Source: Stentor coeruleus
Taxonomy: Eukaryota > Ciliophora > Heterotrichea > Heterotrichida > Stentoridae
Assembly: GCA_001970955.1 (NCBI GenBank)
Contig: MPUH01000743.1
Span: 1-37,359 of the forward strand
DNA: 37,359 nt
Direction: 5' to 3'
Shown in pieces: positions 22,231 to 31,204 of this stretch. Made by a program: the position numbers and the translations under genes. The stretch's first letter is position 1, and each line of letters begins with the position of its first letter. The notes under the pieces are model-generated. The model had not been told where the DNA came from, ran no database searches, and was given only the letters and a program-made list of their open reading frames with translations.

Positions 22231-22802
22231 TTATTTATATGATTTATGTGCTTTAGAAGTTGAATTAGAAAGAGTTTGTTGTGGGAGTAAGGCAAGTTGT
22301 GGAGGATTGGTTGGACTTGGAATATTTTTTGATTGGAAATTAACTTTTTTTATATTTTTGATGAGTGGCGTTATTTTTAAAGTTTTAAAAGAAGTCTGAC
22401 GTTGCTTAGAAATTTTGTATGAAAAGGTTGTGATTTTTAAGTTTTATTTGGATTAGTTTTTTGTTATGATTTAGTAATATATAATATAACAAATTTGATC
22501 TTTTGAAGAATCCTTTCATATTATTATAAATTTAACTGAATTTCATATGAAATAATCATTCAAACCTAAAATTGATCTTATGATTAAAGATCCCTAAATT
22601 CTTATAAGCATCATCCAAGCCCACCTTCTATCCAACTTAAAATCATATCCTCCACTTCAAAAATCTTTATAAACATATAATCAACTCACTTTTCTTCTAA
22701 AAACCTCTAACAACCTCAAGTCCTACTAAAACTCCAAAGTCTTCTTCTGACAATTTTTTTAATAAATTTCTTTTACTTTTTACAATAAAAAAATAATACA
22801 TA
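22231..22802. other. Intergenic region
   Basis: 22231-22500 is C-poor, the 5' flank of the EF-hand gene. 22500-22800 is G-poor, the 3' flank of the next minus-strand gene. Short frames here are shadows. No RNA gene or element was recognised. Confidence 0.6.
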
Positions 22803-23038
22803 TTATGATCTATATTTACGCATAATATTATTTAACCCACCAACTTGTTCATCAATATCTCCAAAACTCATATCTTGATCACAAATTTTTCTAATACTTT
22901 TATCCNCACTTTTTACAATAAAAAAATAATACATATTATGATCTATATTTACGCATAATATTATTTAACCCACTAACTTGTTCATCAATATCTCCAAAAC
23001 TCATATCTTGATCACAAATTTTTCTAATACTTTTATCC
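22775..23038. other. Single-N assembly gap with ~131-nt duplicated flanks
   Basis: 22775-22905 and 22908-23038 match over 131 nt except for one base (CCCACC versus CCCACT), separated by N22906. The 3' end of the small minus-strand gene is therefore present twice. The single mismatch could be an allele or a sequencing error. Confidence 0.9.
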
Positions 23039-23355
23039 TCAGGGTGATTGAGATTTTTATGATTTTTTGTTATACGAAAATAAGGTGTTTGCATTGNCTC
23101 AGGGTGATTGAGATTTTTATGATTTTTTGTTATACGAAAATAAGGTGTTTGCATTGCGTTCCTATCTACTGCTTTTGTACTTTTGGGATGGACAAGTGGA
23201 GGTAATTTTATTCGATCTCTTATACTCCCTGCACTTCGAGATATTTTTAAAACATCTCGGCTATGAATTATTACAGGTTTTAATAGAGGAGATCGATTTG
23301 GCCGAACTAGCATGTTAGAAAAGGGATCATATGATGAATTAAACATTATAAGCAT
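22803..23355 (-). CDS. Small basic protein of unknown function, split by two assembly gaps
   Basis: The sequence holds two artificial duplications (around N22906 and N23097). After collapsing both, the gene encodes about 119 aa from 23355 (MLIMFNSSYDPFSNMLVRPN) to IMRKYRS and TAA. The stop is present twice, at 22803-22805 and 22936-22938, because of the overlap. The protein is rich in Arg, Lys, Ser and Pro, is probably largely disordered in its first half, and has no membrane segment. Met residues 4 and 15 are alternative starts. It is divergently arranged with the hydrolase gene at 23509, only about 150 bases away. The family is not recognised. Confidence 0.65.
23038..23156. other. Single-N assembly gap with 59-nt duplicated flanks
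   Basis: 23038-23096 and 23098-23156 are identical around N23097. With the N the duplication is 60 nt, so the frame survives and 20 extra codons (MQTPYFRITKNH...) are falsely repeated in the small protein. Confidence 0.9.
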
Positions 23356-23508
23356 TTTTATTTTAGAATTAGGATTTTGATTTTTTTGTTACGAAGAGTT
23401 TGTGAAATTACAGAGTTTAAAAAATATAGTTGTTGATATTGGGAGATGATGAGGATTTGAAGAATGTGAATGATTATTAGGATATTATAGTTTATAGACA
23501 TATAATAT

Positions 23509-25488
23509 ATGGAAAATATAAGGGCAACTATTAAAAAAGTGTACTTAAGCATAATTGCTAGTGCTGTGCTCTTAGGTTTTCTGTATTTATGGTTTTCATT
23601 TTTTGGGTTTATTATTGGAATAATTCTACTAGCACTGATAATCTTTTACTTGGCTACATGGGTTACCAAATTTGCTATGTTTCCTGGGTCGTTCATCCTA
23701 TGGCGCAGATGGTGGCAGGCAGGTCTCGAAAGCGAACTTATCCATAACTTCATCAACCACTTACAAGAACTTAAATACGCTTCAGAGCTCCTCCTTCAAA
23801 ACACTTCAACAATTTCCCATATAAAAAAGAATTCTATTCAACTCCATGAATCCCTTGAAATCTTATCAGTCATTATCTCAAATTATAACACAATTCCAAC
23901 AAATGCTTTAAACAAATATCAAATCCAATTCCAAAAACTCATAAACTCTATTCACAAAACCCTTAATGAAACAATATTGGTCTTTCCAAAACAGTCTGAA
24001 AACTTTTGGGATGCTTTAAATGATACAAAAAACTATAATTGGTCTAATGTGACCTTAGATGATTTTCCAGAAAATGTGAGCTTGAAAAATACGATTGAAG
24101 CTTTTGATACGCTTGTGAACTTTTTAAGCCCAATGATTGATTTTAGGTTTCCGCGAAGTTTGGCTTTTGAAGGAATTTTTACTAATTTGGATATTTTAAG
24201 ACTGATTTTGCAGTCAACCTGCATTTGTGAACAATATTGGGTAACTAGTGAAGATGGGGAAGTTGACTGTATTCTGGCAAAAAACTTTACAAGAACAGTT
24301 GATGCACCTGTGATGATATTTTGCAACCCAAACGGTGGACTTTATGAATATGCCTGTTATCAGAATCACTGGTTTGATTTTTATATAAACAATGGCATCG
24401 ACTTATGCTTATGGAACTATAGAGGCTATGGTCGAACCAAAGGTACCCCAAATTCATCTTCTTTAAAAACAGATGCTCAAGCAATTTACCATTTTTTGGC
24501 TAAAGTTAAAATGTATCAAAAAATCGGCATTCATGGAGAAAGTATTGGTGGTATGGTCGCTTCTTATATAGCTTCAAAGAACCCAATATCTTTTTTATTC
24601 ACAGATAGAACTTTTTGTTCCCTTCCAGATTTAGTGCATTCAAGAATTCACCCTTTGAATAAACATTTGTTTAAATGCTTGTCACGATGGGAAGATAATA
24701 CAATGGGAGATTTTGTTTCAGCTGAATGTTATAAAGTCCTCTCATGTGACCCTAATGACGAAATTATACCTGAAAAAGCTTCTCTTAAAGGAGGAATTGC
24801 CTTTAGTCATAATTGTAATGATTTAGACAATGAGACTTTAAATGAGTTCTCTGAAGCTATTATAGCAGTTTGTGGATATGTGTCGAAATTCAAACCAAAA
24901 GAACTTGCGAGCATGCGTGATTCCCGCGAGTCAAACTTTGAAAGCACTCACAACAGCATGTATATCCTTGTTGGGAACCAAAATGAAAATCAAGAAGATG
25001 AAGTGACAAATTCTATTATCATAAAACTTTATAACGCCCTTGAAATCGATGCTGGAGGTTCTCCTCTTATTGAAATCACAGGTCCAACTGAGCTTTCTCT
25101 ATGGATTCGTGTTTTACAGTTATGGGGAAGTTTTTTACCAATTGGTACTAATGCTATAGGTAAAGAAAAAGCTTTACAAAAGCTTAAAAATGCTATTGAT
25201 ATTTTAACAGATATTTTTAGAGAAAATGAGTTTGTTGTCAATACAAATGTTGTAGCACTATGTAGACAGGCTCGTTTATTAAAAAATGGATTGACAAAAG
25301 TACTTAAATGCTTTGAAAATTATAATAGAAGTATTACAGAAGAATTGACTATACGTGATGAAGATGGGAATGAAATTAGTCAGTATGGGTTTTTAATACC
25401 TGTTAATTGTGGGCATAATGGGAAGTTTAATGAAGAAGAAAAAAGCTTGTTGGTTTATCATTTGAAACAGGCTAAGCTATTAAATTAG
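23509..25488 (+). CDS. Membrane-anchored alpha/beta hydrolase
   Basis: This 659-aa protein has two adjacent hydrophobic segments near the N-terminus (residues ~12-32 and ~34-54) that should anchor it in a membrane. After a helical region, a hydrolase core starts around residue 265. FCNPNGGLYEYA resembles the oxyanion-hole strand, then come LWNYRGYGRTKG and the nucleophile elbow HGESIGG with Ser345. A plausible acid lies in CDPNDEIIP (Asp414 or Asp417), and a His follows in NCGHNG (His636). About 220 residues separate acid and His, far more than usual, so a large helical insert interrupts the fold. The layout recalls ABHD-type lipid or depalmitoylating hydrolases, but the substrate is unknown. 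The start gives MENIRATIKK directly before the first membrane segment. Confidence 0.88.
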   Translation: MENIRATIKKVYLSIIASAVLLGFLYLWFSFFGFIIGIILLALIIFYLATWVTKFAMFPGSFILWRRWWQAGLESELIHNFINHLQELKYASELLLQNTSTISHIKKNSIQLHESLEILSVIISNYNTIPTNALNKYQIQFQKLINSIHKTLNETILVFPKQSENFWDALNDTKNYNWSNVTLDDFPENVSLKNTIEAFDTLVNFLSPMIDFRFPRSLAFEGIFTNLDILRLILQSTCICEQYWVTSEDGEVDCILAKNFTRTVDAPVMIFCNPNGGLYEYACYQNHWFDFYINNGIDLCLWNYRGYGRTKGTPNSSSLKTDAQAIYHFLAKVKMYQKIGIHGESIGGMVASYIASKNPISFLFTDRTFCSLPDLVHSRIHPLNKHLFKCLSRWEDNTMGDFVSAECYKVLSCDPNDEIIPEKASLKGGIAFSHNCNDLDNETLNEFSEAIIAVCGYVSKFKPKELASMRDSRESNFESTHNSMYILVGNQNENQEDEVTNSIIIKLYNALEIDAGGSPLIEITGPTELSLWIRVLQLWGSFLPIGTNAIGKEKALQKLKNAIDILTDIFRENEFVVNTNVVALCRQARLLKNGLTKVLKCFENYNRSITEELTIRDEDGNEISQYGFLIPVNCGHNGKFNEEEKSLLVYHLKQAKLLN

Positions 25489-25996
25489 GTATTTTATTAG
25501 TATGTTGAATATGATTTTTTTGGAAATTAGATGAAGGAACTGGGTTTTGATTAGAGGAGCATCTGCATTTTTAACATAAAATAATAGAAATGATAGAAAT
25601 AGTCTTCAAAAAAACTCCAAAGTGAGATAATTCCTTCTTGAAACTAAAACAAAAAATACCACGAAATTCAAAGAGCAAAAAAAGAATTTAATACTTAAGA
25701 AAAATATTAAAATACAAACTTGAGAAAATCGAAAAAGTCCATTCGTTAAAAACAGAGCTTTCTGAATGGGAAACATTATATGAAAAAAGTAGAAAAATCC
25801 TGAAAAAAAAAAACAATAGAGTGTATAAGTCATAAAAATTGGAGATAATCTATTAAGTCTAGTTTAAAAGTGATTTTTAACTTTCAACGCAAAATCCTCA
25901 TCATAGTTTCTTCAAATTCCCCAAAGCACTTTAAAAATCCCTCTCCCACAATTAAACCATTTATTTCATAAAATCTTCTACTTGCATAGTAGTAAA
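25489..25996. other. Intergenic region with coding remnant
   Basis: 25489-25560 is C-poor, as in a 3' flank. 25590-25835 holds an A-rich remnant listed separately. 25870-25996 is G-poor, as in a 5' flank, and leads into the transporter gene. Confidence 0.6.
25590..25835 (+). pseudogene. Possible broken coiled-coil reading frame
   Basis: From the ATG at 25590 one frame runs to a TAA at 25833-25835, interrupted by TGA at 25623-25625 and TAA at 25689-25691. The last open part reads KLEKIEKVHSLKTELSEWET and then Lys-rich sequence, which looks like a coiled-coil protein. No 15-16-nt GT..AG window removes either stop. It is either a decayed small gene or chance in A-rich DNA. Confidence 0.25.
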
Positions 25997-27847
25997 ATGG
26001 GTAGGTTCAGCAAATCTCTAATCGACGAAATAATTCTTGAATGGGAAAGCGGCTACCTTTACTACAAGTCCATCAAAAAAGCTATCCGTAAGCTTCGGGA
26101 CCAAAAACAATCCCTTCAACAAGAAATCCTCCCTCTAATCTCGAGCCAACTCGAGCGTTCACATTCAATAATCCTCACATTTTCTTCCTCTCTCCAAGAA
26201 CGTTCCTCTAAAATGTCCTCAGCATCCTTAGAAGATCGAATAACCGACCTTCAATTCTATACAAGACTTCTCAAAAACCAAATCTCCTTTTCTTCATGGA
26301 ACCTGAAAATTGTCACAAGATGCTTACAACGTTTAGAATCCTTAAGCCCAGGTTCTAAATCCAAATTCTTATCTTTAAACAATGAAACCTTACAATCCAT
26401 GCAAAATTTACCAACTTATAAAGAAAATTTATCTATAATCCTCACGCATTTTTATATACTCAAACCTAGAGAATCAAGTTTTTCAGAAATAAATACACCT
26501 TTATTGAGTAAATCACAGAATATTGATCTTAAACATTTGTCTTTGTTGATAAATAATGTTAAAGAAGAACTTAGTAAACTAGAAAACATGGAATTATTCC
26601 CTAAAGAACCTGATTATCCTGATTTTATGACTTTGTTTCTTAGTGTTATAAGCGCTTTTGTCCATTTGACTAACCTTTATATGTTAACTTTAGCTGCAAA
26701 GGATTATTCTGTGCATGTGGGTATGGATAAAAGCTTTGCTGGGATTTTAAATGCTGTTAATTGGGCAGCGTCGTTTGGTTTTGCTTTGGTTTTAAGCTTT
26801 TGGACTAGTTATCAATATAAATGGCCAACTTTGTTGTGTAGCATATTTGAAATTGTTGGTAATTTTGTGTACTTTTTCGCATATGATTATAAAAGTGCTG
26901 CAATGCTGTTATTAGGCAGGCTTTTAATTGGCATTGGCACAGCGAGGGTTATAAATAGACGATATATCACAACTTATGTATCTTTGAAATCTAGGACAAC
27001 TTGGAACAGTTTCTATGTTGCTGGAAGTATTGTTGGAAGAGGACTTGGACCTATTGTTGCAGCTGGATTGTATTCGATGGAATTTGAATTTAAAGGATAT
27101 GAAGTTAATGGGATTAATAGTCCAGCTTTACTTATGGCTGGGATTTGGATTATATATACAGTACTCACATTGTTATATTTTAAAGAGCCGGAGATAGTGA
27201 AATTATCAGAGGAAAAAATTAAATATAGTAAAAGTTTGAGTTTATTTCCAGCTGCTTTAACGGTTATAGCATTGATTGTCCCAAGAATTGTTCATGAAAG
27301 TTATGTTACAGCTATTCCTATTGTTGCCCCAGAAGAATTCGGCTGGCCTATGGACTTTATTGGTGTTTACTTAGCTGCGGTATCTCTTGCTGTAGCTCCT
27401 GTGCATATTTTCATAGCATTTACCTCAGATTTATTTGAAGATAGGCAATTTATTAGATGGGCTTTATTGATTACAGCTGTTGGATGCTGTCTTTTAATTG
27501 ACTTTGATGAACTTAATGAAATCCAATATATTTTAGGTACATTTCTTATGTACATGGGCATGAATATTGATGATGCTGTCACAGCTTCTTTATTATCTAA
27601 GGTTATACCACCACATTTAAGCCTTGGAATTTTTAATGCTGGGTTTATTGTTGTATTTGTAGGGTCACTTGCAAGAGGTATCGGAGGATTGACAATAGCT
27701 TTAGCAGGTTGGTATGAAGATGATATTGAAGATATGGAAAATGTGCTTTTCATTCCTTTGACTGTTTTGTCGTTAATTACGCTAGCGATTTTTTGGGTAT
27801 TTTATTATACTCTTGGTACGCAGGATACTAAGAAAAAAGATAGTTAA
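25997..27847 (+). CDS. SPX-MFS-type transporter (vacuolar phosphate transporter-like)
   Basis: The start at 25997 (MGRFSKSLIDEIILEWESGY) is chosen over the in-frame Met at 25982 because SPX domains begin with a short M-x-F-x-K/S stretch. The protein has 616 aa. Residues 1 to ~175 are helical, with W-x-x-x-Y-x-Y-K-x-I-K-K-A-I like the first SPX helices. The later Lys-rich inositol-pyrophosphate-binding helix appears weak (NLKIVTRCLQRLES). From ~205 to ~610 there are about 10-12 hydrophobic segments of the major facilitator type, including GRLLIGIGTARVINRRYI, a signature shared with eukaryotic SPX-MFS proteins. The known relatives move phosphate across vacuolar membranes. Phosphate transport here is inferred from the family. 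It may sit in the membrane of an acidic or storage compartment. Confidence 0.85.
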   Translation: MGRFSKSLIDEIILEWESGYLYYKSIKKAIRKLRDQKQSLQQEILPLISSQLERSHSIILTFSSSLQERSSKMSSASLEDRITDLQFYTRLLKNQISFSSWNLKIVTRCLQRLESLSPGSKSKFLSLNNETLQSMQNLPTYKENLSIILTHFYILKPRESSFSEINTPLLSKSQNIDLKHLSLLINNVKEELSKLENMELFPKEPDYPDFMTLFLSVISAFVHLTNLYMLTLAAKDYSVHVGMDKSFAGILNAVNWAASFGFALVLSFWTSYQYKWPTLLCSIFEIVGNFVYFFAYDYKSAAMLLLGRLLIGIGTARVINRRYITTYVSLKSRTTWNSFYVAGSIVGRGLGPIVAAGLYSMEFEFKGYEVNGINSPALLMAGIWIIYTVLTLLYFKEPEIVKLSEEKIKYSKSLSLFPAALTVIALIVPRIVHESYVTAIPIVAPEEFGWPMDFIGVYLAAVSLAVAPVHIFIAFTSDLFEDRQFIRWALLITAVGCCLLIDFDELNEIQYILGTFLMYMGMNIDDAVTASLLSKVIPPHLSLGIFNAGFIVVFVGSLARGIGGLTIALAGWYEDDIEDMENVLFIPLTVLSLITLAIFWVFYYTLGTQDTKKKDS

Positions 27848-28550
27848 TATAAAGTGTTTGGGTCATGCTAATGAGAAAGATTTTATAAGTATTAACTAAG
27901 AAATACTTGAATTTATTAAAAAATTAGATATGATTATTACTTGTTTAACTCAATTTTGTAATGTTAAAATTATTATCTTTTGGAAGTTTAAGGTTTTTTG
28001 ATAAATTTAAATTAGTTTTTGTTTATGATAATTTAGTAATTAAAAAGTTATATAAATGCAAAAAAAGTATAAATACTAGCCCATAATTTTTCCTTATGTT
28101 TTCATTTGGCTTACTTTTTATGATATCATTAGCCAAAAACTTAACTTAAATCCCTAATTCATAATATATTCACATATCTTTTAATCCCACTAACACATAA
28201 ATCCAACAATAGCTTATATTATCTCATCACATTTTTTAAACCAATTTTCTCCATGCACCCCTTTTTATTATTCACCAACACCAGCCTGACAAATTTTTAT
28301 CCTACCTAGCTTAATAAAAACCATAAAGCATGCATTTCAAGCCTCTTCCCTGCCAAAACTAAAAACCCACATTTTTTATAATCAAATTATTGCCTATATC
28401 CCAACCCAAAATCCGCCATAAATTCTCTCAAATCAATAATCTTCAATATAAACCCTAAAACATCCTCATAACTTCAATTCAAAAAAATCCTAATTACCCT
28501 ATCTTCTCCTATAAAAATCCTATGTAATAGGTTAATATCTGACTTATAAA
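27848..28550. other. Intergenic region
   Basis: These 703 bases are AT-rich. The first 200 are C-poor and the last 350 G-poor, matching a 3' then a 5' flank of plus-strand genes. I see no frame, repeat or RNA gene. Confidence 0.6.
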
Positions 28551-28874
28551 ATGTTATTTGAAAAATCTTGGCCTACACCTGTTAGCGTATGTGAGGATAC
28601 GATAGAAGGGGAGACGGTGCAGGCCAAGATCCTGATCGGCACCATCGACCGATTAGAGACTGAGAAAGAGTCTTTGATGAATACCGTATCCGATCTAAGG
28701 CAACTCCTTCAAAGAGTAGCCGTACAACAGGAACGTGAGGCTCAACGTAAGAGGAATCATACAAAAGAACTTGAGAATGAAGTGAAAAGACTGAAAACTG
28801 CACTGGAAGTGTCTCAGAAACATTCAGGCCATTTACAAGCTATGTCACAGTTCTGGCAGGAGTTCCTTGAATAG
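28551..28874 (+). CDS. Small coiled-coil protein with unusually high GC
   Basis: This 107-aa protein has a globular or disordered start (MLFEKSWPTPVSVCEDTIEG). A heptad-rich coiled coil runs from ~28 to ~95 (DRLETEKESLMNTVSDLRQL and onward), ending SQFWQEFLE. By my count about 48% of bases are G or C in its first 190 nt, well above most neighbours, and it uses codons such as CTG, CGG and GTG that are scarce elsewhere. This could mean high expression, strong constraint or a different origin. It is flanked by a G-poor 5' flank and a C-poor 3' flank as expected for a native gene. The family is not recognised. Confidence 0.8.
   Translation: MLFEKSWPTPVSVCEDTIEGETVQAKILIGTIDRLETEKESLMNTVSDLRQLLQRVAVQQEREAQRKRNHTKELENEVKRLKTALEVSQKHSGHLQAMSQFWQEFLE
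28565..28630 (+). repeat. Imperfect 15-nt inverted repeat inside the coding start
   Basis: ATCTTGGCCTACACC (28565-28579) pairs with GGTGCAGGCCAAGAT (28616-28630) at 14 of 15 positions, with a 36-base loop. In mRNA it could form a hairpin close to the start codon. No function is known. Confidence 0.5.
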
Positions 28875-29293
28875 ATAGTTTCTTATTAACTTAGTTGGTA
28901 TTAGATAAAAATTCGCTTTTTTTGGATGAAAATGTGATGATCAGCGTGAAAAGAAGGTTTTTTCGGTATTATGGATGAGGGGTTTGAGGTTTTTGATTTA
29001 AAATTAAGTGAAAATTATAAGGGCTTGTAAGATTATGTATATATTTTAATTAGTGCATAAATATCAAGTTAAAATGTTTAAGATTTTGTGTGTTGATAAA
29101 AGCTAATAATATGGGTTTCTTAAGATTTTTTATTGCAATTTTGATTGTCTCTTATATATATTATCTATTTATAATGGGAATCCTAATACAATTTCATAAT
29201 ACCCCAAAAACCACTGCAATACCAATTATCCTAATAAAAAAAACATTTTCTCTCCAAACATCCTTTTCCTATTCCAAATCATGCTTATTAACA
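28875..29293. other. Convergent intergenic region
   Basis: 28875-29090 is C-poor, the 3' flank of the coiled-coil gene. 29180-29290 is G-poor, the 3' flank of the minus-strand E2 gene. A frame at 29090-29410 (+) overlaps the E2 gene and is rejected. Confidence 0.6.
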
Positions 29294-30575
29294 TTAAACA
29301 CTATCCAACTGTTTTCGAATCTTCTCATAAAGTTCCTTAAACACATTATAAACTCCTTTTTCCATAAACAAACTCATCACCTGCCTGTTATGATTAACCA
29401 CAATCGCTGAATTCCAATCTAAATCAACTCTTTTCGCTTCCTCAAGCCACTTTACTAGCGTGGCTAAAATCTGCCCTTTCTTCATATAAAAATGTTTCTG
29501 TACCACTTCAGTAAAAGCTTTAGGAGGGTTTTTCAAATTCTCAAGTACAGCATAAGCCATATTCCCATATCTAACACACCAAGTATAAGCTTCATTTTCT
29601 TGAGATTTTTCATCATAGTTTTCAAATCCTGGTTCTTTTTGAACAACTTTACAATCCATTACTAGAGCTTGTATTGACACTAAAACTTGTAAAAGTGTAC
29701 TAAAAGTTGGATTCCAACGTTCTTGAGGATTTCCACCCCATGTATTTATTATTGATAAACATACATAGCCATTGTTATAAAGGTTTGGATTGAATCTTAT
29801 CATACCATTACCAGTTGTTAAAATCTGAACTATAGGGGGGTTTTTAGGATATTCACTAGGGATTTGTATTGAGAATAAATAAAGACCATGTTCGTATGGA
29901 GTATCTTCTGGCCCTGAGATTAAAGATTCTGCTAAAGATAAATTAGACGAAATAAAACTGCAAAATATCGACCCGCCAGCTTCGCAAGGTAAACTCGTGG
30001 TTAAAACCTTTAATTCTTTTGTTACCCGAGACAGNTTTTACTATGTTTTTTTTGAGTTTTTATATAGAAAATTTTTTTTTTATATAAAATAAAACAGCTT
30101 CGCAAGGTAAACTCGTGGTTAAAACCTTTAATTCTTTTGTTACCCGAGACAGAGCTCCTGGACTTAAGACCGTTTCCCTAGCTGAGAACTCTAAAAACCT
30201 TGTTTCCTTCATGATAACTCTAAGGGTTTTGAGCTTTTCATAATAAAATGAAGAGCTTTCAGTGTGTTTTGTGTCTTCTTCAGAGATTTCGGAGAAACTC
30301 ATTATCGGCTTGGATTGCTGGTATGGTTGTCTAGGAAATGCTTGGATTGAAGCATAAGGATCAGGACTGAAATCAAAGTTGGATAGGAAATCAGCTTCTG
30401 ACTCAAACTCAAAGTCATCAGGAATATCAGGAATTAAAGGAATATGATGATTTTTATGCAGAGTGTAGCTTTCAGGTATTGGATAATCTGGAAACTCTTC
30501 AGGAAGATATGGGAATAAATAGTCGTTCTCAACATTATTAATGTTTATATCACCACATATGCCATCAGGTTCCAT
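29294..30575 (-). CDS. Ubiquitin-conjugating enzyme E2, UBE2O/BIRC6-like, split by an assembly gap
   Basis: The gene runs from the ATG at 30575 to the TAA at 29294. Treating 29977-30034 and 30095-30152 as one sequence gives a single 387-aa frame. The N-terminal ~110 residues are acidic, Pro-rich and probably disordered. The UBC fold follows: SGPEDTPYEHGLYLFSIQIP, then EYPKNPPIVQILTTGNGMIR, then NPNLYNNGYVCLSIINTWGG with catalytic Cys233, then RWNPTFSTLLQVLVSIQALV. The L/I-S-I-x-N-T-W-x-G stretch and the long C-terminal helical extension are typical of the BIRC6/UBE2O class rather than of small E2s. It should transfer ubiquitin from an E1 to substrates. No BIR domain is present, so it is much shorter than BIRC6. 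The substrate is unknown. Confidence 0.88.
29977..30152. other. Single-N assembly gap with 58-nt duplicated flanks and a stray tail
   Basis: 29977-30034 equals 30095-30152. Between them are N30035 and 59 nt of low-complexity T/A-rich sequence (30036-30094) that does not fit the gene. The tail is probably a misassembled contig end. It creates a false C-terminus in the upstream half of the E2 gene. Confidence 0.88.
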
Positions 30576-31204
30576 TTTTGTATAAGCCTTAGGTTATTGA
30601 ATTTACGTTATTCTTGGAATATGGCTGATTTATGAATTTATGGAAGAGATAATTGTAGGGTTTAATTTTAGGAAGGATTGAAAGTTTTTATAGATTGGAT
30701 GAAGTTTTTTTTTATGGGGGGAAAGATTTTATGTTTTATATGGAATTTTGGGTTGTTTGAGAGATTAGGATAAATTAGGTTGGGAAGAATTTTATAATAA
30801 TATATTTTTTGAAATATGGTATGATATCTATGGTTGATTATATAAAATTTTAACTAGGGATATTTCATCTGGACTATGCATTCCATAAATTACCCAATTT
30901 TCTATCGTGTTTCTTATACAAAGACAGTAGAACATTCAGCAGTATTTTATATATAATAATCATTCCCAGCTTGGGTTTCTTGTTTTACTCAAGAATTTCT
31001 ATCAAAATCCTATATCTATATCTTGACTTTCCTTTCATATGAATTATTTTCTCCATAGTCCTAATTTTTCCTATTAAAATCATGATGATCATAATATTTT
31101 CTATAAACTTTATGTATTTTTACCTAAAATTATACAAAATTTCATTATATTTCCCTTATTATCAAACATAATTTGATCATCCTAATAATTTAACTATCAA
31201 TATA
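30576..31204. other. Intergenic region
   Basis: 30576-30840 is C-poor, the 5' flank of the E2 gene. 30860-31204 is G-poor, the 3' flank of the next minus-strand gene. Nothing else was recognised. Confidence 0.6.

Noticed and set aside
25606-25833. Minus-strand 75-codon frame rich in Phe
   Set aside because: It is the complement of a Lys-rich stretch on the plus strand. The plus-strand reading looks more protein-like.
29090-29410. Plus-strand 106-codon frame with a membrane-like start
   Set aside because: Overlaps the conserved end of the E2 gene on the other strand and crosses a composition switch from C-poor to G-poor, which real genes here do not do.
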